Shown: positions 32,525 to 41,637 of the stretch, piece by piece | How positions within the stretch are numbered: the stretch's first letter is position 1 | Layout of the letters: each line of letters starts with the position of its first letter | Source of the DNA: Pascua guehoae | Lineage: Eukaryota > Basidiomycota > Tremellomycetes > Trichosporonales > Trichosporonaceae | Assembly (NCBI GenBank): GCA_001600415.1 | Contig: BCJX01000002.1 | Coordinates: 3,715,297 to 3,779,296, forward strand | Direction: 5' to 3' | Length of the DNA stretch: 64,000 nucleotides | Position numbers and translations under genes: made by a program | The notes under the pieces: generated by a model | Databases searched by the model: none | The model's input: only the letters and a program-made list of their open reading frames with translations | What the model was told of the DNA's origin: nothing

Positions 32525-35515
32525 GGGGAACGCGAGCGAGAAGAACGCGAGGGAGAAGAATGCCAGCGAGAAGAACGCGAGCGAGAAGAATGCGAGCAAC
32601 AAGAATTCCCCCGAGACGAGCGGGAACACGAGGCGGAGCATGAGCGCGAGCAAGAACGCGCCCGAGTCGAGCGGGAAAGGCAAGAGCGTCTGGACCGGGA
32701 ACGGCAACAGCGTGAGGATCGGGAGCGGCAACAGCGTGTCGAACTCGAGCGGCAGGCCGAGCGTGAGCTTGGGTGCCGGGGGGGGGGGGGGCTATCGCAG
32801 ACAAGACCGAACCACCCCACCGGCCCACCACCACCCCCACCACCACCGCCTCCGCCGCCCCCACCTCGTCGCCCGACACGACTGGTGACGACTCCCTCGC
32901 CGCTGCGACCGCGCAACTCGTGGCCACCAACCCATCACTGACCATCTGGTCGGTGCTCAAGATGCACGAAGCAGCGGCCACAAAGTGGAAAAAGAAGGCG
33001 ACAACAGCTCAACTTCGTGTCCGTCAGAGGGACGACGAGCTCCGTGTCATGAAAGGCGACCTCGAGTCGGCGCAGGCGACGCGCACCGCTTTCCAGACGC
33101 AGCTCGGAGCCAAGACGCTGCTCCAGGGGCAAGTCACCACCCTGGCTGTCGACCTCGCCCAAGCACGAGCGGGCCGCCAACAATTACCGTCCTCGCGCAG
33201 GGCTAGACTATTGCTATCCTGAGGGAGCCAAGGGGCGCACGAAGCAACCCGCCAGGTGTTGGACGCCAACGAGCAGAACATCCTGGCGGGGCGGCAGGCC
33301 ACGCGCAGGGTGCGCTTCTTGGTCCAGCAGGAGCGCACCTAACTGGAGTGGCAGCGCCACGAAGTCGAACGAGACTGTGACGACGTCAACAACACCGCCG
33401 TTCCCGGTCTTGTGGCTGGCGCCTCCCGGGCCGCCAAGACACGCAAAGACGAGGAGCAGCGGCTTGTCGGCCTCACGCAGCAATGCACGGCCAAAGAGCA
33501 AGCGCTGATCCAACTCGACAGCAACTATGCGACTCACAGCCGCAACGTGCAAGACCGACTCCGCACCGAGGAGGACAAAGTGGACGCCATCAAGGCCGCG
33601 TCCGCAACCCTCGGCTTGCAATTTGTGGAGCACCACGCGCACGAGCGGCAGGCGGTCGACCAGCGCCGCCGAGTCTTGGCCAAAGGGAAACAAGATCTCC
33701 GCGAGCGCAGCAACCGCCTCGACCTCGAGGTCGAGAGGAGCGTGGCGGAGCGTCATGAAAGCTGGGACCGTCGCCGGGCTGACAAACTCGCCCTCTGTAG
33801 ACTGCGCCGGCGCAACAATCTCTTCCTCGGCGGACGCGTCGGCCTCAACAGCCTCGTCCTCGTCCGCGACCGGCGCGGGGGGGATGTGAGCGATGGTGGG
33901 AGCCGACTAAGCGAGGTTACGCAGGGGAGATGGCGGCAGCGTTTTGGCGGCGCGAGAGGCGAGCGAAAAGAACTCCGCCTCGTCCGTCACAACCGCGCCA
34001 TCCTGTGCCTCGACGGCTGCGTCACCGATCGCGGCGACCTCGGCAACGTCGCAGGTGAGTGCTGCGAGCAGCACCTGCGCTTCCTAGTCGTCAAACGTGC
34101 CCCAGTCCGTGCCAGAGGCCCCATGATCTGCGGCGCGGCGAAAACATGGCTTGTGCCTCGGCCGACGGCGTGTCCTTGATGGTGGTTGCGATATTCCGCA
34201 GCTCTTCCTCGGTGAGCGTGTCGCTCATGCTGAAGCACATGCTGGAGGAAACGGCATTCTCGGCGACCGGCTCGTCGGCCACGGCCTTGTCGAGGCTAGC
34301 GTCGATCTCGTCGAAAAGCGAGTCGAACGAGTCTGCGGATGGACGCAGAGGTCGAGGGCCATGTGGGCGACCTCTGCGCCAAGCTCGACGCCATCGAGCT
34401 TGAGCAGCGGGAGACGGCGACCTCGCTCGCCACACGCACGCGCGAGTTGGACCAGCGCGCACAGTCACTCTGTGCAGAGACCGATCGCTTTGCGGCCACC
34501 CGCTTCCATGTCGCTGCTGCCAACGCTGAGCGCGACGCAGCGAACGAGGCCCGCGAGGCCGCCGAGGCCGCCAAGAACCAGCTTACGCGGGACCTCGACG
34601 CCGACACCCAGAGCGGCAAAGAGGCCTGGGAGAAGATCAGCGACAGCCGCAATGAGATTGCCCAGCAGCTCGTTGAAACCGTGACCGCGCGCAAAGCCGC
34701 CCGGGAGGCGACCGCGGTACGCGAGAAGGAGGACAAACAGGTCAAGGCACTCAAGGCCGAACTCGGGACGCTGCGGGAGGAGCACCGCGACGCCAAGGCA
34801 GAGCGCGACGCCCTGGATGCCTACTGCCAGGGCAAGCACAACTATCTCAAGGCTGGCGTCGAGCTCTGCTTGAATGAGTACCGCCAGTCGCAGGGGCAGC
34901 AAGAGACCATTGCTGTGGCTCATCAGGGCCTCTTCGATTATCGCCGTGAGAAGTAGGCGAAGATCGACGAGGAATTTGCTGAAGAAACTCGCCAGCGCTC
35001 TGAGGAGCTGGAGGCGCGCGAGGAAGCCGTTGAGAACTGGCAGGCTGTCGAGGGACGCCAAGCACCAGGAGGGCTTCACCGAGAAGGCCACAAACCGCGT
35101 CAAGACGCGCGAGAATGATGTCCAGACGCGCGAAGGGGCCGTCGGGGCACGTGAGGAGACCGTCAAGGCGCGCGAGGACGCCGTCAATACGCGCGTGGAC
35201 GGCCTCGACAGGCGCGAAAACGGCGTCAAGAAGAGCGAGGCTGATGCCAAGAAGCTCGAGGCCGTCCTCAAGAAGCGCGTCGACGGCCTCGATACGCGCG
35301 AGCACGGCGTCAAGACTCGCGAGGACAGCCTCGAGGCGCGCAAGGAGGCCATCGACGCCGAGGTCGAACGGCGCGTCCGCGACCTCCGCGCCGAGCTCGC
35401 CGCCCTGATCACCTCCGCCGAGGAGAACAACAAGAAGACGGCGGACAAACTCCGCGCCCAATCGACAATGGTCGACACTGCCCAGCTGCGTTTTGTGAGC
35501 GCATGTAGGCACTGA
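32525..35515 (+). pseudogene. Family 1 coiled-coil gene, copy A, decayed and rearranged
   Basis: Long stretches code for highly charged coiled coil but in changing frames. From 32525 the frame reads ERERQERLDRERQQREDR-type sequence until a G12 tract at 32779-32790. It continues with IADKTEPPHRP and LTIWSVLKMHEAAATKWKKK. After a TAA at 33340-33342 it runs through QCTAKEQALIQLDSN to RLDLEVERSVAERHESWD. A segment at about 33768-34341 is inverted. The + frame resumes at 34339 (MDAEVEGHVGDLCAKLDAI), hits TAG at 34954-34956, shifts frame near 35055, and then shows 7-residue units (VKTREDAV type) and DAEVERRVRDLRAEL, the motif shared with copies B and C. The end at 35515 reads into a GTGAGC donor-like site with no C-terminal domain after it. 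The N-terminal domain is also missing. Convergent with a family 2 gene 7 bp away. Confidence 0.75.
33768..34341 (-). other. Inverted coding-like segment inside copy A
   Basis: On the minus strand this interval reads as acidic protein: SADSFDSLFDEIDASLDKAV and DTLTEEELRNIATTIKD from 34339 to about 34150. In another frame, broken only by two TAG codons, it then reads LAALTCDVAEVAAIGDAAVE, VVTDEAEFFSLASRAAKT and VADEDEAVEADASAEEEIV. The plus strand over the same interval gives only R/S-rich shadow translation. Coiled-coil coding on + stops at one border and restarts at the other (34339), which fits an inversion. Confidence 0.6.
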
Positions 35516-35521
35516 GGTAGA

Positions 35522-37117
35522 TTACATACTGTCTTGAAAGGCCGCCCAGTTGGGCGTGGCCTTACCCTTGCGTTCAAAGAGCAGATTGTTATCCTGCTTG
35601 GAATCTGCTCTGGGGTCAGTCAACGTCCCAGGGCTGCTCTTTTCGTTCAACAAGACACTTACTGTGCTGAACCCTCAAGGGTTGATGTCGACTGACGCCG
35701 GCTTGTTCGTGCGAATGCACGAGACGGGGTGGCGCACCGGGGGCTCGATCCCGTGGTTGTCCTGGAACACGGCCCAGTTGGAAGTGCCAATGCCCGTCCG
35801 ACCGAACAGGAAAATGTTATCCTGCTCGGTCAGGCGCAGGACGCCCTTCACAACACGCTGTGTCTCCCACTCGTCAATAGTGGGACACAGCTGGCGGACC
35901 GTGTCCAGGATCCACGCGGCCTCGTACGTGAGGCCGGACACCCACAGGTGTCGGAAGCGGCCTTTGGCCGTGTCGACAATGCCGCGCTGGCGCTCGGCGG
36001 GGGTGGCATAGTTGCCGTTGCCGACGGGGCCGAGTTGGCTCGGCGAGACAAAGGAGCTGGCGGGGTCGACGGTGGCGGGGTCGGTGATGCCCTAAGTGTG
36101 AGTATGGCCCCCTAACGATTAACTATGTACTCACCATGGTGCGGTTCATCTTCTTTACACCGCCCGAGCCCGCCGTCACGTGCTCACCGACCCGGCCACA
36201 CTTGTCCCCGCACAGCTCTTGCCTCGACCCCGTGCGGCTGGCCACGACGGAAGTCTTGAGCCCTGTCTCGCCGATGTAGACGACGACGAGGCTCCACACC
36301 TCAGGACGGCCCGGTACTTCTTTAAAGCACAGGTGGAAGTACCCGCCGACGTACCCCCGTGTCGTGGTGTTTTGCCACGACGTGGGGTCGTCGGCACGGT
36401 ACACGGCCTGGGGGATGTCGAACAGTTCATCAAATTGCTCGTCCCAGCCGTCTTAGTCGGCCAGATGCCGCACCCACCGAGTGCTGTCGCACTGGCGGGC
36501 GACAAGCGCGGCCACCACCTCGATGGTGAGGTTGTTGACGGCATCGAGGACCGCGTGCGACGCCTTGTTTTTGATGCGCGCCAGGCCGTGCGTCAAGTTG
36601 GGCAGTTGGCGGCAGAATGTCTCCATGTGCAGCCCGTCCCGCAGGTGGGGCGGGATGGTCGACGGGCCGGCGACCGGAGGAAACACCGTCATCATCCACT
36701 CCACGCACTGCACGCTCCCTAAGTCCAGCGCTGCAGGCGTCGGCGCTGGGCGGCTCCGACGACAGCCACAGCGTCCGACAGCGCCGCGACGTCCCCTAGC
36801 TGGACGAGCTGGACGAGCTGGATGAGCTGGACGAGGAAGAGCGGGAGCTTGGCGTCGGCGACGTCGAGGCGGCCCGCCAGCGCTTGCTTCGCCCGACGGC
36901 AACCGTGGGCGCTTCGAGCGGGTATGGTCGCGCGCCACAAGCCCCGTGTCCACGTCCATGCCCATGTCGTCGGCGCTGTGGTCGAGTTCCCCGGTGATTG
37001 ATGGTGATGGGGGCGTACACAACTTGTACGTCAGCCACGACCTCCCCCAACATGCCCCAGATCATTCTTGCAGCGTAATGCCACTTACCCTAGGAAGCGG
37101 ATGGTCGAGAACTCCAT
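35522..37117 (-). pseudogene. Family 2 gene, copy 1 (unrecognised family), probably broken
   Basis: Homologous to the gene at 60.1-61.3 kb. Matching pieces: SHAVLDAVNNLTIEVVAALV, FDIPQAVYRADDPTSWQ, GYVGGYFHLCF, GEHVTAGSGGVKKMNRTM, then an intron (36092-36134) and FRHLWVSGLTYEAAWILDTV with WETQRVVKGVLRL. A TAA at 36453-36455 interrupts the frame between RWVRHLAD and DGWDEQFDELFD, both clearly coding. The frame stops again at 35675-35677. Beyond an intron-like gap it resumes with a second copy of its last motif (KQDNNLLF, PNWAAFQDSM, stop 35522-35524). The 5' end is uncertain. A possible first exon starts at 37117 (MEFSTIRFLG) and is followed by a GTAAGT donor, but phase into the next exon does not fit without a further shift. 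A basic KRPRLPSGE patch could be a nuclear signal. VYIGETG plus later R and H recall GIY-YIG nucleases only weakly. Confidence 0.6.
36799..36834. repeat. 9-bp repeat, four copies, LDE-type
   Basis: Unit GCTGGACGA repeated four times with one variant (GCTGGATGA). On + it reads Leu-Asp-Glu repeats continuing into EEERELGVGDVEAARQRLL, which looks more protein-like than the minus-strand frames. This may be another small inverted piece inside family 2 copy 1. Confidence 0.7.
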
Positions 37118-38353
37118 TGTCAAAATCGCCAAGACCTTCTTGACCTTGCTCGTGATTGCACTGAAGAGGATCCACCTTATGAACTGCACACCCCCAAGCC
37201 TCAACGGCTCGCGGAGCGAAGCGGGGCTGAGTGACCGTAAGGGATCCCTCCTGGGTAGACGGGCCCCAAATGGACGAGGATCAAGAGCAGGGCGTAGGCT
37301 TGCCGCCCTGCCCTTCGTCAGGACTGTTGTGATGGTTCCACGAGGAGGGTGTGGCAGTGGCAAAGTCTGTTATGGTATGTGCGGGCTCTATAAAAAGCGG
37401 GGACGTGGTCGAGTGTTGGGTGTGAAGTGGGAGATAGAGTGAGGTCATGTGGGATAGACTGCTGGTATAAAATATAGTGTAGTGGATGAGGAGACTTTAA
37501 ACTAAGAACGAGAGTTATTTATTATTTTTATGAACAACCAGGGGAGTCTGGGAGTGAGCAAAGGATGTGCAGCATTGGTAAAACGTTGTGCGATGCTGGT
37601 GGGAGGAACAAGTGGTGCCCATGGGGCGATCGCCAGTACGTGTGGCAAAAAATACTACACGAGACACAAGGTTGTGCTGTCCAACAGAGGGTTTGTGTGT
37701 GGCGGAGTTCAAGGGTTTTTAGCTTAGCACTTACATCTGCACGGTACACCTCTAGCCCTTCAACAAGCTCGGGGCGATCTCCCGAGTCCACACGATCACA
37801 TCGCTCAAGCATCAAGCGAGGAGCTCCATTTGTTTTGTCACCTTAGGAGAAGATGATATGGATGTGGATGTCGACAGCGGAGAGGTTGTGCAAAATTGCC
37901 ATGGCATTGCCTTCTGAGAGTCACTTTGAGGCGACTTCCACAGGGATACTCAGAGGCTTCGGGCGCATACCAGGGGGCACGCGAGGGCGCACGCCGATGG
38001 GGATGTACTAGACAGCCCCTCCGCCCCCAGGGCGCCGGGGAGTAGGTCAGACCCACAAAGCTGCGCATGGGGCGGTAGCAACGATAGCAACATGTCATGT
38101 CCGACAATCCGAGGGGCACACGAGGGAGTGGTGATGCAAGCGGCGATCACATTGTGCGCACAGCAACTTGAACGGTGCAACGGACTCCAAGGCAGGTTGC
38201 GTCAGCTCGACAAAACTTTTACTAACGACGCCCTCCTCGTTTTCGTTTTCGTCTTCTTCCTTGTCTTCTTCCTTGTCTTCCTCATCCCTTTCCTCCTCCA
38301 CCCCTCCACACCGTCCACACACAGCCTCACCGACCCACCGTACTGCTGTCGAC
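37118..38353. other. Intergenic, upstream of family 1 copy B
   Basis: No gene supported. Two TATA-like boxes face right: TATAAAAA at 37389-37396 and TATAAAA at 37466-37472. A minus-strand stretch around 37740-37812 (ERCDRVDSGDRPELVEGLEV) ends in a GTAAGT donor-like site and may be a lost exon. The last 120 bp before copy B is a CT-rich leader typical of fungal 5' UTRs. Confidence 0.5.
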
Positions 38354-39306
38354 ATGCCGGCTTTGCACGACAGCAAGGACATTGCCACGCAGCATGAAAA
38401 GGCAGTCGAGGCGCGAGAAAAGGCCGTTGAAATGCGCGAGATGGCCGTCAAGTATCGCGAGCACGCCGTCGAGGACCGCGAAATCGCCGTCAAGACCAGC
38501 GAGGAGAAGGTCGATGCCGAGGTCGAGCGCCGTGTCCGCGACCTCCGCGCCGAGCTCACCACCCTCATTGCGTCTGCCGAGGAGCGTGAGCGAGTCGCGG
38601 CGGAACGCGAGGCAGCAGCGTCTGACAAGGAGCGTGCCCTCGTCGCGACCAAGGATGCCGAGCTCAGCAAGGCCCTCGTCGACTTCATCCTCCAGCAAAA
38701 GCATCCGCACATGGATGCCCTCCACTACGGCCTCGGCCTAACAGCGCTTGTGCTCGGAGGACACGTGGCCCACACCTCGGGCTGGAGCCGGAATAAGTTC
38801 TGCATTGTCCTCCTGAATATCCTCAAGGTGAGCGATTCCCAGATCCCACCATTTATTCACGCCGGGTGTTTGGTCGCTGACACAACAAGCCCATCTGCAA
38901 CCGCGCCGCCGCCGACCTCCAGGTGGCTGTTACCAAGGGCTTCCAGCAGCGGCTGATGCCGACGACCATTGTCCCGCCGTTTCCCAGTGACCTCGGTGCA
39001 CTCCCTGAGGCGGTGCGGTCGCACGCAGCCGCTATCGTCGGTCCCTCGGTCGTCGTGCCTGTGGGCAAACCAAACACACTCAGCAACCGCGTCATGGAGG
39101 CTGCTTCCCTTGCTGGCATCCACCCGCCCGCATGGGACATTGTCGAGGGGCAGATGTTGGCATATCTCAATGCCTTGTACCGGCACGCCTCCGCCGGTAA
39201 CCTGCCGGCTGGGTTTAACACCGAGAGGGTCATGAGCGTGTGGCAGGACAAGGTCGTAGGACCGTTTGGTGACCAGTGGGCGGACATTTGTGACGTCGAT
39301 CTGTAA
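38354..39306 (+). CDS. Family 1 coiled-coil protein, copy B (short form)
   Basis: Unrecognised family. Exons 38354-38827 and 38890-39306 join in phase 0 to 296 residues. Residues about 15-55 are five tandem 7-residue units of xREKAVE type, a textbook coiled-coil heptad. They lead into VDAEVERRVRDLRAELTTL and a charged helix. The C-terminal domain starts KALVDFILQQKHPHMDALHY, continues VAHTSGWSRNKFCIVLLNIL, then crosses the intron to AVTKGFQQRLMPTTIVPPFP, SLAGIHPPAWDIVEGQMLAY and VWQDKVVGPFGDQWADI. Copy C matches it along the whole domain and has the intron at the same point. Copy B lacks the N-terminal domain of copies C and D. The ATG follows a pyrimidine-rich leader. No signal peptide; the role is unknown, and the coiled coil suggests homo- or hetero-oligomers. 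Confidence 0.75.
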
Positions 39307-39514
39307 TGAGGCCGCGGCTTCGTGCTTTGTATCACTTGAATATTGATGCGACGCCCATCGCATGGTCACTTTGCGTTGCACGAGAGCCGACGTTGTGGTG
39401 GCTGAGTGGCAGAGCGGATGTAGATGCCACTTTGATACAGAGGAAGGAATCGAAGATGCGTGTGGTGCATCATGCGTCAACATGGTGTTCCAACGTTCCA
39501 TAATTTGTGGTTCC

Positions 39515-41414
39515 ATGACCCATGAGAATGCCTGGAGCGTTTTTCCTTCCTTGGTTGTCGATTCCTTCCTCGTTCCTTCCTTGGTTGTCGCTTCCTTTGT
39601 CCCTTTCTCCCATTCTTTTCGTTCTTTCTTCCTTTCTGATGCTATTCCTCACAATATTCATTTCCATCCACCCCGCTACCATGTCGATACCCCCGAGACA
39701 CCTCTTCGAGCGTGGCATTCCCCCTCGTTCATCGAGGCCTTTGACGCCTACGTCGCCGCCTCTCCCGACCAACGCCAGCAGACCGCGTTCAACACGCTGC
39801 GCGGGGCATATCGCGAGTGCGCGGGGTACCCTAACCTCACCAACAAGACGGGCCGTCACGCCCAAGCGTCCAACGTCAACCGTGGCCTCCTCCTTTTGTT
39901 CGAAAACCTCTTTGAACCCAACCAGACCATCCCCAAGAACCAACGCAACAAGGTCCACGCCGTCAACAAGGCGTGTAGCGACTTTGTCGACAATGCCAAC
40001 AAATGCGGTCTCGCGCGAGCAAAGCTGGTCGGTGAGTGTTGCTCTGCTCTAGGGTGTGTTCTGACACCAGGTCATGCGAGTCCCACACCTGCATCGTCGG
40101 CGCAACCCGTCGAGGATGCACACGATGTTGATCATGCAGTGACGCAAGGGACACACCAGCAGGGCCCTTCCCTGGTCAAACACCCGCGCCGCCAACGTGA
40201 CAACTCAATCGCGTTAATTGAGGAACAACCCCAGGCCAAGGCGTCACGAGATGGACACCGGGAAGATCATGACAATCGCATCAAGAAAGGTCGTCTGGGC
40301 GACGGGGAGGCTCGTGAGCGCTCTGAACCTCCAGCCAGCCTTGAGGACAGCACGGTGCAACGACTTGGCAATCGCAACAACGGCCTCACAAACTCGGAAA
40401 GCGTGGTCGCGAGCGCCCAGGGCCCGGTCGAGGGACATGAGAAAGCACTGGGTTGGCGCGAAACGGCTGTCGGGCAGCGCGAAGAAGCAGTCAAGATTCG
40501 CGAAGAAATGGTCTACCTTCGTGAAAACGCGGTCAAAATTCGCGAGCAAGACGTCAACGCCGAGGTCGAACGTCGCGTCCACGATCTCCGACAGGAGCTG
40601 ACAGCTTCTATCGCCTCTGCAAAGGAGCACGAACAGAAGGCCCAGGAGTGGGAGCAGAAGGCACAGGAGCGCGCACAGCAAGTCTTAGACCTACTCGCAA
40701 CTGGACGCGATTCAAACACGTCCGACAACGAGGCCACCGCAACCGCTAGTCAAACCGCAGCGGCCGACACTGTGGAGCTCGAAAACGACGCCAAACTCGG
40801 CAAATCCCTGGTCGACTACATCCTCGACGCCAAGCACCCGCACCTCGACGTCCTCCACCACGGCCTCGTCCCGACGGCGCTCGCGCTCGGGCCTCTCGTG
40901 GCCCACGCCAGCGGGTGGAGGTGCGAGAAGTTTTGTTTCGTACTATTCTACATCCTGCGCGTGAGTAATACCCACCCCCTATGGTGTCTTTACGCTGGCT
41001 TGATTTATTATTGCTCTGACGCAACAGGTCGTATGCCGGAAAGCGGCATCTGATCTCCCAGGCGCGCTGGCACAGGGCATGGCGTACCGCTTGGTGCCCC
41101 ACGCCGTCGTGCCCCCTCTCCCCGAAAGCAGTGATGCGTTGCGTGCCGCTGTGTACCCGCACGCCGTGGCTCTCCGCGACTCGACTGACGCCCTCGCCAC
41201 GCGCTTCCTCCGTGCGGCAGGGCTGGCGGGCATCCACCTCTCGGCGTGGGATGTGGTCCAGGGCCACATGGTGTCGTGGGCCGAGCAACTGTTCAACCAG
41301 ACGCGCACGATGGCCTCGCCCTACGACAGCGACAAGATGATGGTGGTGTGGAGGGAAAAGGTGGTCGAGCCGTTTGGTGATGAGTGGTCCGAGATCCGGG
41401 ATGGGGATGATTAG
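39515..41414 (+). CDS. Family 1 coiled-coil protein, copy C (three-part form)
   Basis: Unrecognised family, the fullest member. Exons 39515-40031, 40071-40960 and 41028-41414 join in frame to about 597 residues. N-terminal domain: SPSFIEAFDAYVAASPDQRQ through LLLLFENLFEP to VHAVNKACSDFVDNANK, matching copy D. A polar linker follows, then a coiled coil of AVKIREE-type heptads and VNAEVERRVHDLRQELTAS. The C-terminal domain is KSLVDYILDAKHPHLDVLHH, VAHASGWRCEKFCFVLFYIL, AGLAGIHLSAWDVVQGHMV and VWREKVVEPFGDEWSEI. The start is uncertain. The frame is open from 39362. The ATG at 39681 has the best context, after a CT-rich leader, but is in another frame, so either a small frameshift exists or translation starts at 39515. 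The first intron is 39 nt with no stop. Confidence 0.72.
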
Positions 41415-41637
41415 CACTTGTACATTATGCCACATTCAGGACAGGATGCAAGTGCGTAACGCGTTGGACGCGGTTTGGTACGGGTTCTGAACTATCCTTT
41501 ATCTCTCTGGCAAGGGTTCTGCCGCAGGTCGACGTCAGAGTGTCCGGTTCGGCTTCGAGTAACATGCAAATGCATAGTCTGGTGCGGTGTACATGAATGC
41601 TGATCGCCCTTTCCATCTATTCCCACCCCCGCACCTC
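41415..41637. other. Intergenic, right border of accessory cluster 1
   Basis: Convergent 3' flanks of family 1 copy C (+) and URB2 (-). No gene seen. Confidence 0.6.

Noticed and set aside
37389..37472. Long terminal repeat of a retroelement, suggested by two TATA boxes
   Set aside because: No matching second repeat, no TG...CA ends and no reverse transcriptase or integrase coding in the cluster.
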